DNA from: Flexivirga caeni
Lineage (GTDB): Bacteria > Actinomycetota > Actinomycetes > Actinomycetales > Dermatophilaceae
Direction of reading: 5' to 3'
DNA length: 64,000 nt
Assembly: GCF_003724155.1 (NCBI RefSeq)
Contig: NZ_RJJQ01000004.1
Span: 124,001 to 188,000, forward strand
Both the position numbers and the translations under genes were made by a program. This document shows positions 52,545 through 62,483 of the stretch, in pieces. The notes under the pieces are model-generated. The model was not told the origin of the DNA. It did no database searches and was given only the letters and a program-made list of their open reading frames with translations. How positions within the stretch are numbered: position 1 is the stretch's first letter; every line of letters starts with the position of its first letter.

Positions 52545-53159
52545 ATGCCCCGCATTTCCGACGAGCGCCGCGCCGCGCGACGTGAGCAGATCATCAGTGC
52601 CGCGCTGCGGTGCGCCATCCGGTCCGGATTCGACGGAATGACGATGGCGCAGGTGATCGAGGAGTCCGACCTGTCGGCGGGCGCCGTCTACGGCTACTTC
52701 TCCGGGAAAGCCGAACTCATTGCCGCAGTGGTGGATTCGCGACTGTATGACGTCATACAGCTACTCAGTGACGCAGCCGACGCACCGCAGGTGCCGCCCA
52801 TCCCGGAGTTGCTCAAGACGATCACCACCTCGCTGGAAACCGCTGCCCAGAGCGTGGACGGCGACCTGACCGTGCTGCTGCAGTTGTCCTGGGCGGCGGC
52901 AGCCAAGGACCCCGCGATCCTCGATCTGGTCCGCCCGCGGCTGCTCGCGGTGCTCGATGCCTGGGCTGCGATCGTGCGGCGGCATCAGGAGGCCGGCACC
53001 ATCGACCCGGCGGCGGATCCCGATGATCTCGCCCGGGTGCTGCACAGCAGCGTGCCCGGCTACACCATGCTGCGACTGGTGGGACTGTCCTCGGGCCCGG
53101 ACCGCTTCGCCGCGGCCTGGTTGGCGCTGATGGGTCCGGCGCAGCAACCCGCCGAGTGA
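52545..53159 (+). CDS. TetR family transcriptional regulator
   Basis: 204 residues from ATG 52545. The N-terminal DNA-binding part is RREQIISAALRCAIRSGFDGMTMAQVIEESDLSAGAVYGYFSGKAELI, the TetR helix-turn-helix with the typical YxYF. The C-terminal ligand domain is helical. It probably represses the divergent membrane protein and itself. The stop codon lies inside a palindromic element. Confidence 0.92.
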   Translation: MPRISDERRAARREQIISAALRCAIRSGFDGMTMAQVIEESDLSAGAVYGYFSGKAELIAAVVDSRLYDVIQLLSDAADAPQVPPIPELLKTITTSLETAAQSVDGDLTVLLQLSWAAAAKDPAILDLVRPRLLAVLDAWAAIVRRHQEAGTIDPAADPDDLARVLHSSVPGYTMLRLVGLSSGPDRFAAAWLALMGPAQQPAE

Positions 53160-53186
53160 CACAGGTGCACCTGCGTCACTCGGCGG
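53149..53186. repeat. Intergenic word element E (perfect palindrome)
   Basis: CCGCCGAGTGAC (53149-53160) and GTCACTCGGCGG (53175-53186) are exact arms, with inner CAGGTG/CACCTG arms meeting without a loop. The TetR stop codon TGA is part of the left arm. Likely transcription terminator. Confidence 0.8.
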
Positions 53187-53202
53187 CACGTGTCAGTCGC
53201 CG

Positions 53203-53568
53203 TCACCGCTGCCCGCAGAGCTCGTCCTCCGGCAGCCGGATGGCCGCGTTGCCCGCATCGCCGGGCCGGTAGCACACCCACGCGACCTTGCCCTGCGCGT
53301 CGAATGCTGCGAGATCAACGGGTTTCGTCACTTCGCGGATGTCGGAGCCGACGCGATAGCGGACCGTCAGCTCGGCGACGCCGTCCTTGGCCGGCCCGAG
53401 TTTCACCACGGTCCCGGTGGTCATCGCCGGCCGGGCAGGCCCACTGGGCTGCCGGCCGTGCCACCACTGCGACGCCAGGTAGGCGATGAGCACCACCGCG
53501 ACCAGGGCGGCAATCTGCTGGCTGCGCGTCAGCTGGATGCGCGGACGCGCGGGTGACGTCCTCGGCAT
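53203..53568 (-). CDS. Small membrane-anchored hypothetical protein
   Basis: 121 residues from ATG 53568, preceded by GGAGGT. A basic N-terminus, one membrane helix (about 19-35, QQIAALVAVVLIAYLASQWW), then a soluble outer domain of about 80 residues with beta character and two Cys (VCYRPGD and ELCGQR) that could form a disulfide outside the cell. No family recognised. It lies upstream of and divergent from metG. Confidence 0.6.
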   Translation of the reverse strand: MPRTSPARPRIQLTRSQQIAALVAVVLIAYLASQWWHGRQPSGPARPAMTTGTVVKLGPAKDGVAELTVRYRVGSDIREVTKPVDLAAFDAQGKVAWVCYRPGDAGNAAIRLPEDELCGQR

Positions 53569-53705
53569 ACCTCCTCCTTCGGCGAACGACAACCGGTATG
53601 ACGATACGTGGTCGCGGGTAGCGCCGGGGTCGCCGACCGCGGGCGTCGCCTCCCGCGAAGAACTGCCGCGACGGCGAGCTGCGCTCCCACCTAGGATGAC
53701 GAACC

Positions 53706-55490
53706 ATGAAGGTTCTGTCCGCTGTCGCCTGGCCGTACACCAACGGCCCACGTCATATTGGCCACGTCGCCGGATTCGGTGTCCCCGCAGACGTTTTCAG
53801 CCGTTACATGCGTATGGCGGGCCACGACGTCCTGATGGTCAGCGGCACCGACGAGCACGGCACCCCGATCCTGGTCCTCGCGGACAAGGAGGGACTGTCC
53901 GTCGAGGAGATCGTCGACAAGTACAACGCCGTCATCGCGCAGGACCTCACCGATCTCGGCCTGTCCTACGACCTGTTCACCCGCACCACCACCCGCAACC
54001 ACTACCAGGTCGTGCAGAACCTCTTCACCCAGATCCGCGCCAATGGCTACATGATCGAGCAGACGACCACAACGGCGATCAGCCCGTCGACCGGCCGCAC
54101 GCTGCCCGACCGCTACCTCGAAGGCACCTGTCCCATCTGCGGATTCGCCGAGGCGCGCGGCGACCAGTGCGACAACTGTGGCAACCAGCTCGACCCGTCC
54201 GACCTGATCAACCCGCGGTCCAAGGTCAATGGCGAGGTGCCGGAGTTCATCGAGACGCAGCACTTCTTCCTCGATCTGCCCGCACTGGCCGACGCACTGC
54301 AGCGGTGGCTGGACGAGGTCGACACAGCGGGCACGTGGCGTCCTGGGGTGATCAATTTCGCCAAGGGGCTGGCCAAGGACATGCACCCGCGCGCGATGAC
54401 GCGCGACATCGACTGGGGCATCCCGATCCCGGTCGACGGGTGGGACACCAAACGGTTCTACGTGTGGTTCGACGCGGTCATCGGCTACCTGTCGGCCGCG
54501 ATCGAGTGGGCCCGCCGGACCGGGGATCCGGAGTGCTGGCGGGAGTGGTGGAACGATCCGGCCGCGAAAAGCTACTACTTCCAAGGGAAGGACAATGTCA
54601 CCTTCCATGCGCAGATCTGGCCGGCCGAGTTGCTCGGCTACGCAGGTCTTGGCGACAAGGGCGGCGAGCCGGGGGAGTACGGCGAGCTCAACCTGCCCAC
54701 CGAGGTCGTCGCGTCCGGCTTCCTGAACATCGCGGGCGAGCAGTTCTCCACCTCGCGGGGGCGGGTGATCTATGTGCAGGACATGATCGCCCGGTATGGC
54801 GCGGACGCCCTGCGTTACTTCATCTGCGCGGCCGGGCCGGAGACACAGGACAGCGATTTCACCTGGGACGAGTTCGCCACCCGCAACAACAACGAGCTCG
54901 TCGCCGGCTGGGGCAACCTGGTCAACCGCACCGCGTCGATGATTGCGAAGAACTTCGGCGCGATCCCGCAGCCGGGGACGCTCGAACCGATCGACGAGGA
55001 GCTGCTGGCCGCGGTTCGCGGCGGGTTCGCAACGGTCGGGGGGCTGCTGGAGAGCCAGCGGCAGAAGGCGGCCATCGCCGAGGTGATGCGGCTGGTGCGT
55101 GCCTCGAACAAGTACGTCACCGACACCGAGCCCTTCCGGCTCAAGGGTGACGACCAGCGGGAGCGGCTCGCGACCGTGCTGCACACGCTCGCCCAGGCGA
55201 TCGCCGACCTCAACACGATGATGGCGCCGTTCCTGCCGCACAGCTCCAACAAGGTGGCCGAAACCTTCGGGGGCACAGGCGAATTCATGCCGATGCCGCG
55301 GCTGGAGCAAGTGCGTGACCTGGACGACGACAGTCGCGCCTACCCGGTCATCACCGGCGACTACTCCGGCACACCGCGCTGGGAGTCGACGCCGGTGCCG
55401 GTCGGTGCGCTGGTCGCCAAGCCGACGCCGATCTTCGCCAAGCTGGACCCGATCGACCCCGACGACCCTTTCGGTCGCGGCGCCGCGTAA
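53706..55490 (+). CDS. metG: Methionine-tRNA ligase
   Basis: 594 residues. Class I synthetase: HIGH at 17-20 (PRHIGH), the MetRS substrate motif GTDEHGTPI, a zinc knuckle with Cys142, Cys145, Cys155 and Cys158, and a KMSKS-equivalent FSTSR at about 347-351. The C-terminal anticodon-binding helical domain contains [13 protein letters not shown]. It charges initiator and elongator tRNA-Met. No C-terminal EMAP/Trbp111 domain, consistent with the length. tatD follows. Confidence 0.96.
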   Translation: MKVLSAVAWPYTNGPRHIGHVAGFGVPADVFSRYMRMAGHDVLMVSGTDEHGTPILVLADKEGLSVEEIVDKYNAVIAQDLTDLGLSYDLFTRTTTRNHYQVVQNLFTQIRANGYMIEQTTTTAISPSTGRTLPDRYLEGTCPICGFAEARGDQCDNCGNQLDPSDLINPRSKVNGEVPEFIETQHFFLDLPALADALQRWLDEVDTAGTWRPGVINFAKGLAKDMHPRAMTRDIDWGIPIPVDGWDTKRFYVWFDAVIGYLSAAIEWARRTGDPECWREWWNDPAAKSYYFQGKDNVTFHAQIWPAELLGYAGLGDKGGEPGEYGELNLPTEVVASGFLNIAGEQFSTSRGRVIYVQDMIARYGADALRYFICAAGPETQDSDFTWDEFATRNNNELVAGWGNLVNRTASMIAKNFGAIPQPGTLEPIDEELLAAVRGGFATVGGLLESQRQKAAIAEVMRLVRASNKYVTDTEPFRLKGDDQRERLATVLHTLAQAIADLNTMMAPFLPHSSNKVAETFGGTGEFMPMPRLEQVRDLDDDSRAYPVITGDYSGTPRWESTPVPVGALVAKPTPIFAKLDPIDPDDPFGRGAA

Positions 55491-55492
55491 CC

Positions 55493-55579
55493 GATCGAGC
55501 GGCACACCAATGCATTGAGCGGCACAGAAGACCCGGGTGGCCAAGTGTGCCGTTCGATGCGGAAGTGTCCCGCTCGATC
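55493..55579. repeat. Intergenic word element F
   Basis: GATCGAGCGGCACAC (55493) and ATTGAGCGGCACAG (55514) in direct order are followed by inverted GTGTGCCGTTCGAT (55545) and GTGTCCCGCTCGATC (55565). The element fills most of the gap between metG and tatD, both on the plus strand, ending 19 bases before the tatD start. Confidence 0.75.
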
Positions 55580-55597
55580 AGAGTAAGGAGGCAAGGA

Positions 55598-56458
55598 GTG
55601 GGCAAGGGCCACCAGAGCGGGTATGACGGGCCGCCCCCGGCGCCGCAGCCGCTGCCGATCGCCGTGGTCGACAACCACACGCACCTGGACATCGCGCGCG
55701 ACGGCCACCGCGCGCCGGACGTGGATGCCGCTCTGTCGCAAGCGGTTTCGGTTGGTGTCGACCGTGCCGTGCAGATCGGGTGCGACCTGCCCGGCGCGCG
55801 GTTCACCGTCGAGCAGATCGACCGGCACCCGCAACTGCTGGGTGGCGTGGCGATCCATCCCAACGAGGCGGCCGTGCTCGCGAATGCCGGCGCATTGCAG
55901 GACGCATGGGCGCAGATCGAGCAGCTCGCGGCGCACCCGCGCATTCGTGTGATCGGCGAGACCGGGCTCGACTACTTCCGCACCGGCCCGGAAGGTGTTC
56001 AGGCGCAACAGGATTCGTTCCGATGGCACATAGATCTCGCCAAGCGGGCGGGCAAGGCGCTGCAGATCCACGATCGCGACGCCCATGAAGATGTGATGGC
56101 GGTCCTGGACGACGAGGGTGCCCCGGAAAGCACGGTGATGCACTGCTTCTCGGGTGACATCCACCTCGCCCGCCGCTGCGTCGCGCGCGGCTACTACCTG
56201 TCGTTCTCGGGCACGGTCACCTTCAAGAACGCGCAGGCGCTGCGCAATGCACTCGCGATCGTGCCGCTCGATCGGTTGCTGGTCGAGACCGACGCACCGT
56301 TCCTCACCCCCGCGCCCTATCGCGGCGCGGTCAATGCGTCATACCTGATCCCGCTCACCGTGCGGGCGATGGCCGACGTGCTGACGGTCGACGTGCCCAC
56401 TTTGTGCGCCGCGCTGTCGGCAAACAGCGAACGCGTCTACGGCTCCTGGAGTGACTGA
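55598..56458 (+). CDS. tatD: TatD family metal-dependent DNase
   Basis: 286 residues from GTG 55598 with AAGGAGG just upstream. Amidohydrolase-fold TatD motifs are in order: DNHTHLD, VAIHPNEA, VIGETGLDYF, QIHDRDAHED, VMHCFSG and LLVETDAPFLTP. It is a Mg-dependent 3'-5' exonuclease/DNase implicated in DNA repair and fragmentation. Its position between metG and rpf is standard for actinomycetes. Confidence 0.93.
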   Translation: MGKGHQSGYDGPPPAPQPLPIAVVDNHTHLDIARDGHRAPDVDAALSQAVSVGVDRAVQIGCDLPGARFTVEQIDRHPQLLGGVAIHPNEAAVLANAGALQDAWAQIEQLAAHPRIRVIGETGLDYFRTGPEGVQAQQDSFRWHIDLAKRAGKALQIHDRDAHEDVMAVLDDEGAPESTVMHCFSGDIHLARRCVARGYYLSFSGTVTFKNAQALRNALAIVPLDRLLVETDAPFLTPAPYRGAVNASYLIPLTVRAMADVLTVDVPTLCAALSANSERVYGSWSD

Positions 56459-57309
<851 letters not shown>

Positions 57310-57336
57310 CGCGCCTCACCGCCACTGATTCGCCGG

Positions 57337-57370
57337 CCGGGCCGGGTCCTTCGGGACCCGGCCCGGTTTT
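57337..57370 (+). terminator. Intrinsic terminator after rpf
   Basis: A 13-base-pair stem (57337-57349 with 57354-57366) closed by a TTCG tetraloop and followed by TTTT. This is the only canonical hairpin with T-run noticed in the window. It insulates rpf from the nar operon. Confidence 0.9.
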
Positions 57371-57424
57371 GTCGTGCGGGTGGCCACGACGGCCGCAGCG
57401 GACTGAAATTACGAGAACTGGATT

Positions 57425-57447
57425 AATTACTACATGTGGTAGTAATT
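57425..57447. promoter_or_regulatory. Palindrome upstream of the nar operon
   Basis: AATTACTAC and GTAGTAATT form perfect 9-base arms around ATGTG in an AT-rich island, 51 bases before the narK start. It is placed as an operator for the nitrate operon. The sequence is not an FNR/CRP box (TTGAT-N4-ATCAA), and the binding protein is unknown. Confidence 0.6.
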
Positions 57448-57498
57448 TATGAGCGTCACGCACACCAGCACCAGCTGCCCGCCAGAACGAAGGTCCAG

Positions 57499-58785
57499 AT
57501 GGCCACCACACGCCAATCGCGCTCCCAGTCGGCGAATCCCTGGGTCCAGTTGCTGATGGCAACTGTCGGCTTCGCCCTGAACTTCTGGGCCTGGGCGCTG
57601 ATCAGCCCGCTCGGTCCGTTGTTCAGCCCGGACAAGGCCAAGCTGAGCGCCGGCGCTTACCAGCACGCGGTGCACTGGCTGCCGTTCGGCAACCACGTTC
57701 CGCTGACCGCCAGCCAGGCCAGCCTGATGGTGGCCGTTCCGGTGGTGGTCGGCTCGGTCGGCCGCATCCCGGTCGGTGCGCTGACCGATAGATACGGCGG
57801 CCGGATCATGTTCCCGCTGGTCACCGCGGCGACGATCGTCCCGGTGCTGGTTCTGGGCCTGTGGGCACAGCGCTCCTTCGGGGCGATCCTGGTCGTGGGC
57901 GTGTTCCTCGGCATCAGCGGCACCTCGTTCGCAGTCGGCGTTCCCTTCGTGAATGGCTGGTTCCCCCCGGAGAAGCGCGGTATGGCGGTCGGCATCTTCG
58001 GTGCCGGCATGGGGGGCACCGCGATCAGCGCGCTGACCACCGTCAGCATCTTCAAGTCGCACGGCAGCGCCGCACCATTCGTCCTCGTGGCGATCGTCCT
58101 GGCGGCATACGCCGTCGCCGCGTGGTTCGTCCTGCGCGAGCCCGCCCATCGATCGGTGCCGACCACGCCGCTGCTGCGGCGGCTGGCCGGCACGGTCAAG
58201 CTGCCGGTCACCTGGCAGGCGTGCGTGCTCTACACCGTCTCGTTCGGCGGGTATGTGGCATTCTCGGTCTTTCTGCCGCTCTACCTGAAGAACGCCTATC
58301 AGCTCTCCGCGGTGGACGCGGCGAACAAGATGGCGGGCTTCGTCATCATCGCCGTGATCATGCGGCCGGTCGGCGGCACGCTGTCCGACAAGCTCGGCCC
58401 CATCCACGTGCTGGCAACGTGTTTCGCGCTGGTCGCGGTGTGCGCCGCGATCGCGTCGGGCACCCCGCCATTGCACGGCTACGGCACAGTGATCTTCCTG
58501 GTGATGGCCGCGGCGCTCGGTGCCGGCTCCGGCGCGACGTTCGCGCTGATCGCCCAGACGACCGAGCCGTCCAGCGTGGGCAGCGTCACCGGGGTGGTCG
58601 GCGCGGCTGGTGGTCTCGGTGGATTCGTCCCGCCCCTCGTGATGGCCTACATCTACTCGCAGACCAGGTCCTACGGCATCGGCATGTGGCTGCTGGCCAT
58701 CTGTGCCGCACTCACCGTGGTCCTGACGCTGACGATCGTCCGGCACACCGCACGGGCTGCCTTGGTTGCGAAGGAACACGCATGA
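57499..58785 (+). CDS. narK: Nitrate/nitrite transporter (NarK/NNP family)
   Basis: 428 residues from ATG 57499. MFS protein with about 12 membrane helices. NNP-type features are LNFWAWALISPLGP in helix 1, VGRIPVGALTDRYGGR for motif A, and two Gly-rich signatures, GIFGAGMGGTAISAL and GVVGAAGGLGGFVPPL. It imports nitrate and/or exports nitrite for the downstream reductase. ATGA overlap with narG. Confidence 0.92.
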   Translation: MATTRQSRSQSANPWVQLLMATVGFALNFWAWALISPLGPLFSPDKAKLSAGAYQHAVHWLPFGNHVPLTASQASLMVAVPVVVGSVGRIPVGALTDRYGGRIMFPLVTAATIVPVLVLGLWAQRSFGAILVVGVFLGISGTSFAVGVPFVNGWFPPEKRGMAVGIFGAGMGGTAISALTTVSIFKSHGSAAPFVLVAIVLAAYAVAAWFVLREPAHRSVPTTPLLRRLAGTVKLPVTWQACVLYTVSFGGYVAFSVFLPLYLKNAYQLSAVDAANKMAGFVIIAVIMRPVGGTLSDKLGPIHVLATCFALVAVCAAIASGTPPLHGYGTVIFLVMAAALGAGSGATFALIAQTTEPSSVGSVTGVVGAAGGLGGFVPPLVMAYIYSQTRSYGIGMWLLAICAALTVVLTLTIVRHTARAALVAKEHA

Positions 58786-61700
58786 ACACAGGACTCGACG
58801 ACCCCCTGACCGATGCGCTGGTCGGCACCCGCCGGTTCTTCACCCGCGCCGAAGTCTCCGAGGATCACCGCGCCATGTATGTCGAGGGCGGTCGCCAGGG
58901 TGACTCCTTCTACCGGGACAGGTGGAGCCACGACAAGGTGGTGCGCTCCACGCACGGCGTCAACTGCACCGGCTCGTGCTCCTGGAAGGTCTACGTCAAG
59001 GACGGCATCATCACCTGGGAGGCGCAGCAGACCGACTATCCGAGCACCGGCGCGGATCGGCCGGAGTACGAACCCCGGGGGTGCCCGCGCGGTGCGGCAT
59101 TCAGTTGGTACACCTACTCGCCGACCCGGGTCCGCTACCCCTATGTGCGCGCGGCGCTGCTGACCATGTTCCAGGAGGCACGGGCCATGTATGGCGACCC
59201 GGTGGTCGCCTGGGCGTCGATCGTGCAGGACCCCGAACAGGCGCGTCGCTACAAGCAGGCACGCGGGAAGGGTGGCCTGGTCCGTGCGTCCTGGGCCGAT
59301 GCCGTCGACCTGATCGCGGCAGCGCACGTCTACACGATCAAGCGCTACGGCCCGGACCGGATCGCCGGATTCTCGCCGATCCCGGCCATGTCCCAGGTGA
59401 GCTATGTCTCCGGCGCCCGATTCCACGAGCTGATCGGCGCCCCGATGCTCAGCTTCTACGACTGGTATGCCGACCTGCCGGTCGCCAGCCCGCAGATCTT
59501 CGGCGACCAGACCGACGTGCCCGAGTCCGGCGACTGGTGGGACGCGGGCTACCTGATCATGTGGGGCAGCAACGTCCCGATGACGCGGACCCCGGATGCG
59601 CACTGGATGACCGAGGCGCGCTATCGCGGCCAGAAGGTCGTGGTGATGAGCCCCGACTATGCCGAGAACGTCAAATTCGCCGATGAGTGGCTCTCGCCCG
59701 CGCCCGGAACGGACGCCGCGCTCGCCATGGCGATGGGCCACGTCGTGCTCAAGGAGTTCTTCGTCGACCGGCAGACCGGTTTCTTCGACGACTACGTCAC
59801 CACGTTCACCGACCTGCCGTTTCTGATCACTCTCCGAAAGGATGCCGACGGAGGGTGGCGACCGGACAAGAACCTGGTGGCTGCCGACTTCGAAAACCCC
59901 TGGCGGACAAGCGAGAACGCGCTCTTCAAGCCGGTCGTCTTCGACGAAGTGAGCGGTGCGCCCGCAGTCCCGAATGGCACCCTCGGCCACCGCTTCGGCG
60001 ACGAGGGGGTCGGCACGTGGAACCTCGACCTGGAGGGGCTGCGTCCCCGGCTGACCTGCTGGTCCGAGGACGCCGAATCCGTGACCGTCCGGCTGCCACG
60101 TTTCGACGCCGCCGACGGGCAAGCCGTGTTCGAGGAACGCGGCGTGCCGGTCATGCGCGTCGGGAACCATCTCGTGACAACAGTTTTCGACCTCATGCTG
60201 GCGCAGTATGGCGTCGGCCGTCCGGGCCTGCCCGGCCAGTGGCCGACCGGGTATGACGACTCCCGCGCGCCATACACCCCGGCGTGGCAGGAGGGAATCA
60301 CCTCCGTCCCAGCCGAGGCATGTGCCCGCATCGCCCGCGAGTTCGCTCGGAATTCCGTTGACACGCAAGGGCGTTCGATGATCCTCATGGGCGCCGGAAC
60401 CAACCACTGGTATCACTCCGACCTGATCTATCGCGCCATGCTGATGCTGACCACGATCACCGGGTGCCAGGGACGCAATGGCGGGGGATGGGCGCACTAC
60501 GTCGGCCAGGAGAAGGTGCGGCCGCTGACCGGCTTCCAGAACACGGCGTTCGCACTCGACTGGGTGCGGCCACCACGGCACATGAACCAGACGGCGTATT
60601 GGTACGTCAACACCGGCCAGTACCGCTACGACACCTTCGTCGCGGACACCGTGGGCGCCGGGATGGGGGCCTTCCCCGGCCAGACCGTGATGGATCTGCT
60701 GCTCACGTCGGTGCGCCTGGGCTGGTCACCGTCGTACCCGACGTTCGACAAGAGCTCGATCGAGATTCCGGAACTCGCGGCGCAGGCCGGGATGGACGTC
60801 AAGGAATGGGTCGTCGCCGGTCTGAAATCCGGTGAGCTGAAGTTCGCGCTGGAGGATCCGGAGAACCCCGAGAACTTCCCGCGCGTGCTGAGCCTGTGGC
60901 GCAGCAACCTGCTGGGCTCCAGCGCCAAGGGCGACGAATATTTCCTCAAGCACCTGCTCGGCGCCGAGGGGTCGGTCACCGCGCACGAGGCGGCGCCCGA
61001 CCAGCGGCCGCGTGACGTCGTGTGGGCGGACGAGGTGGCCGAGGGGAAGCTGGACCTGCTGACGACCATCGACTTCCGGATGACCAGCTCGACGCTGTTC
61101 TCCGACGTCGTGCTGCCGGCCGCGACCTGGTACGAGAAGCACGACATCAACACCACCGACATGCACCCCTTCATCCATTCGTTCAACCCGGCGATCGACC
61201 CGCCCTGGCAGAGCAAGACCGACTGGGACGCGTGGAAGGAGATCGCCCGACGCTTCTCCGAGCTGGCGGTCGACCACCTGGGCACCCGCACCGACCTGGT
61301 CGCCAAGCCGTTGTGGCACGACACACCCGAGGCGATGGCCACGCCACACGGCATCGTGCGCGACTGGAAACTCGGGGAGTGCGAGCCTGTTCCTGGCGAG
61401 ACGATGCCCGCCCTGGTGCCGGTGGAGCGTGACTACACCGCGATCTACGACAAGCTGACCTCGGTGGGCCCGTTGCTGGACACCTTGGGAACGTCCTGCA
61501 AGGGCGTCACGTATGACGTGTCGGCTGAGATCGCACAGTTGCGGCAGGACCACGGCATGGTCGCGACCGGTCCGGCGGCGGGCCGTCCCCGGCTGGACAC
61601 CGACGTGCAGGTGGCCGAGACCATCATGATGTTGTCCGGGGCCACGAACGGCCGCCTTGCGACACAGGGTTTCGAGACTCTGGAGCGGCGGACAGGTCGC

Positions 61701-62462
61701 CAACTGCACGATCTTGCAGCCGAAAGCGAAGGCAGGAGAATCACTTTCGCTGACACGCAGAATGCGCCGCAGCCGGTCATCACCACTCCGGAGTGGTCCG
61801 GGTCGGAGACCGGCGGACGTCGTTACAGTCCGTTCACCGTCAACGTCGAGCGACTCAAGCCGTTCCACACGCTCACCGGGCGTCAGCACTTCTACCTCGA
61901 TCACGACTGGCTGCTGCGGATGGGCGAGGCACTGCCGACGTTCCGTCCGCCGCTGGACATGACCCGGCTGTTCGGTGAGGCCGAGATCGGCGCGACTGGC
62001 GAACTCGGCGTCTCCGTGCGCTATCTCACCCCGCACAACAAGTGGTCGATCCACTCCGAATACCAGGACAACCTGTTCATGTTGTCGCTGTCCCGGGGCG
62101 GCCAGACGGTGTGGATCTCCGACCGCGACGCGGCGAAGGTCGGCATCCGCGACAACGACTGGGTCGAGATGGTCAACCGCAACGGCGTGGTCGCCTGCCG
62201 TGCCGTGGTGTCCCACCGGATGCCCGAAGGCACCGTCTACATGCATCACGCTCAGGACCGGCTGATCGACGTGCCGCTGACGCAACGGGACAAGAAGCGC
62301 GGCGGCATCCACAACTCGATGACGCGCATCATGCTCAAGCCCAGTCACCTGGTCGGTGGATATGCCCAATTGACCTACTTCTTCAACTACATCGGGCCGA
62401 CCGGCAGCAACCGCGACGAGGTCACCATGATCCGCAAGCGGACGACACCCGTGGAATATTAG
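58782..62462 (+). CDS. narG: Respiratory nitrate reductase alpha subunit
   Basis: 1226 residues from ATG 58782, the normal length. The N-terminus holds the FS0 iron-sulfur motif HGVNCTGSCSWKVYVK with its His ligand. The Mo-ligand region is SFYDWYADLPVASPQIFGDQTDVPESGDWW, followed by MWGSNVPMTRTPDAHWMTEARYRG. The C-terminal molybdopterin-binding part contains HNKWSIHSEYQDN and YMHHAQDR. It reduces nitrate to nitrite on the cytoplasmic side using Mo-bis-MGD. Coupled to narK; narH follows after 21 bases. Confidence 0.97.
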   Translation: MNTGLDDPLTDALVGTRRFFTRAEVSEDHRAMYVEGGRQGDSFYRDRWSHDKVVRSTHGVNCTGSCSWKVYVKDGIITWEAQQTDYPSTGADRPEYEPRGCPRGAAFSWYTYSPTRVRYPYVRAALLTMFQEARAMYGDPVVAWASIVQDPEQARRYKQARGKGGLVRASWADAVDLIAAAHVYTIKRYGPDRIAGFSPIPAMSQVSYVSGARFHELIGAPMLSFYDWYADLPVASPQIFGDQTDVPESGDWWDAGYLIMWGSNVPMTRTPDAHWMTEARYRGQKVVVMSPDYAENVKFADEWLSPAPGTDAALAMAMGHVVLKEFFVDRQTGFFDDYVTTFTDLPFLITLRKDADGGWRPDKNLVAADFENPWRTSENALFKPVVFDEVSGAPAVPNGTLGHRFGDEGVGTWNLDLEGLRPRLTCWSEDAESVTVRLPRFDAADGQAVFEERGVPVMRVGNHLVTTVFDLMLAQYGVGRPGLPGQWPTGYDDSRAPYTPAWQEGITSVPAEACARIAREFARNSVDTQGRSMILMGAGTNHWYHSDLIYRAMLMLTTITGCQGRNGGGWAHYVGQEKVRPLTGFQNTAFALDWVRPPRHMNQTAYWYVNTGQYRYDTFVADTVGAGMGAFPGQTVMDLLLTSVRLGWSPSYPTFDKSSIEIPELAAQAGMDVKEWVVAGLKSGELKFALEDPENPENFPRVLSLWRSNLLGSSAKGDEYFLKHLLGAEGSVTAHEAAPDQRPRDVVWADEVAEGKLDLLTTIDFRMTSSTLFSDVVLPAATWYEKHDINTTDMHPFIHSFNPAIDPPWQSKTDWDAWKEIARRFSELAVDHLGTRTDLVAKPLWHDTPEAMATPHGIVRDWKLGECEPVPGETMPALVPVERDYTAIYDKLTSVGPLLDTLGTSCKGVTYDVSAEIAQLRQDHGMVATGPAAGRPRLDTDVQVAETIMMLSGATNGRLATQGFETLERRTGRQLHDLAAESEGRRITFADTQNAPQPVITTPEWSGSETGGRRYSPFTVNVERLKPFHTLTGRQHFYLDHDWLLRMGEALPTFRPPLDMTRLFGEAEIGATGELGVSVRYLTPHNKWSIHSEYQDNLFMLSLSRGGQTVWISDRDAAKVGIRDNDWVEMVNRNGVVACRAVVSHRMPEGTVYMHHAQDRLIDVPLTQRDKKRGGIHNSMTRIMLKPSHLVGGYAQLTYFFNYIGPTGSNRDEVTMIRKRTTPVEY

Positions 62463-62483
62463 ACAGGGCAAGGTGTTTCGAAG

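Noticed and set aside
53203-53751. Longer 182-residue version of the small membrane protein
   Set aside because: The extension overlaps the metG promoter and start, and the internal ATG at 53568 has a GGAGGT ribosome site.
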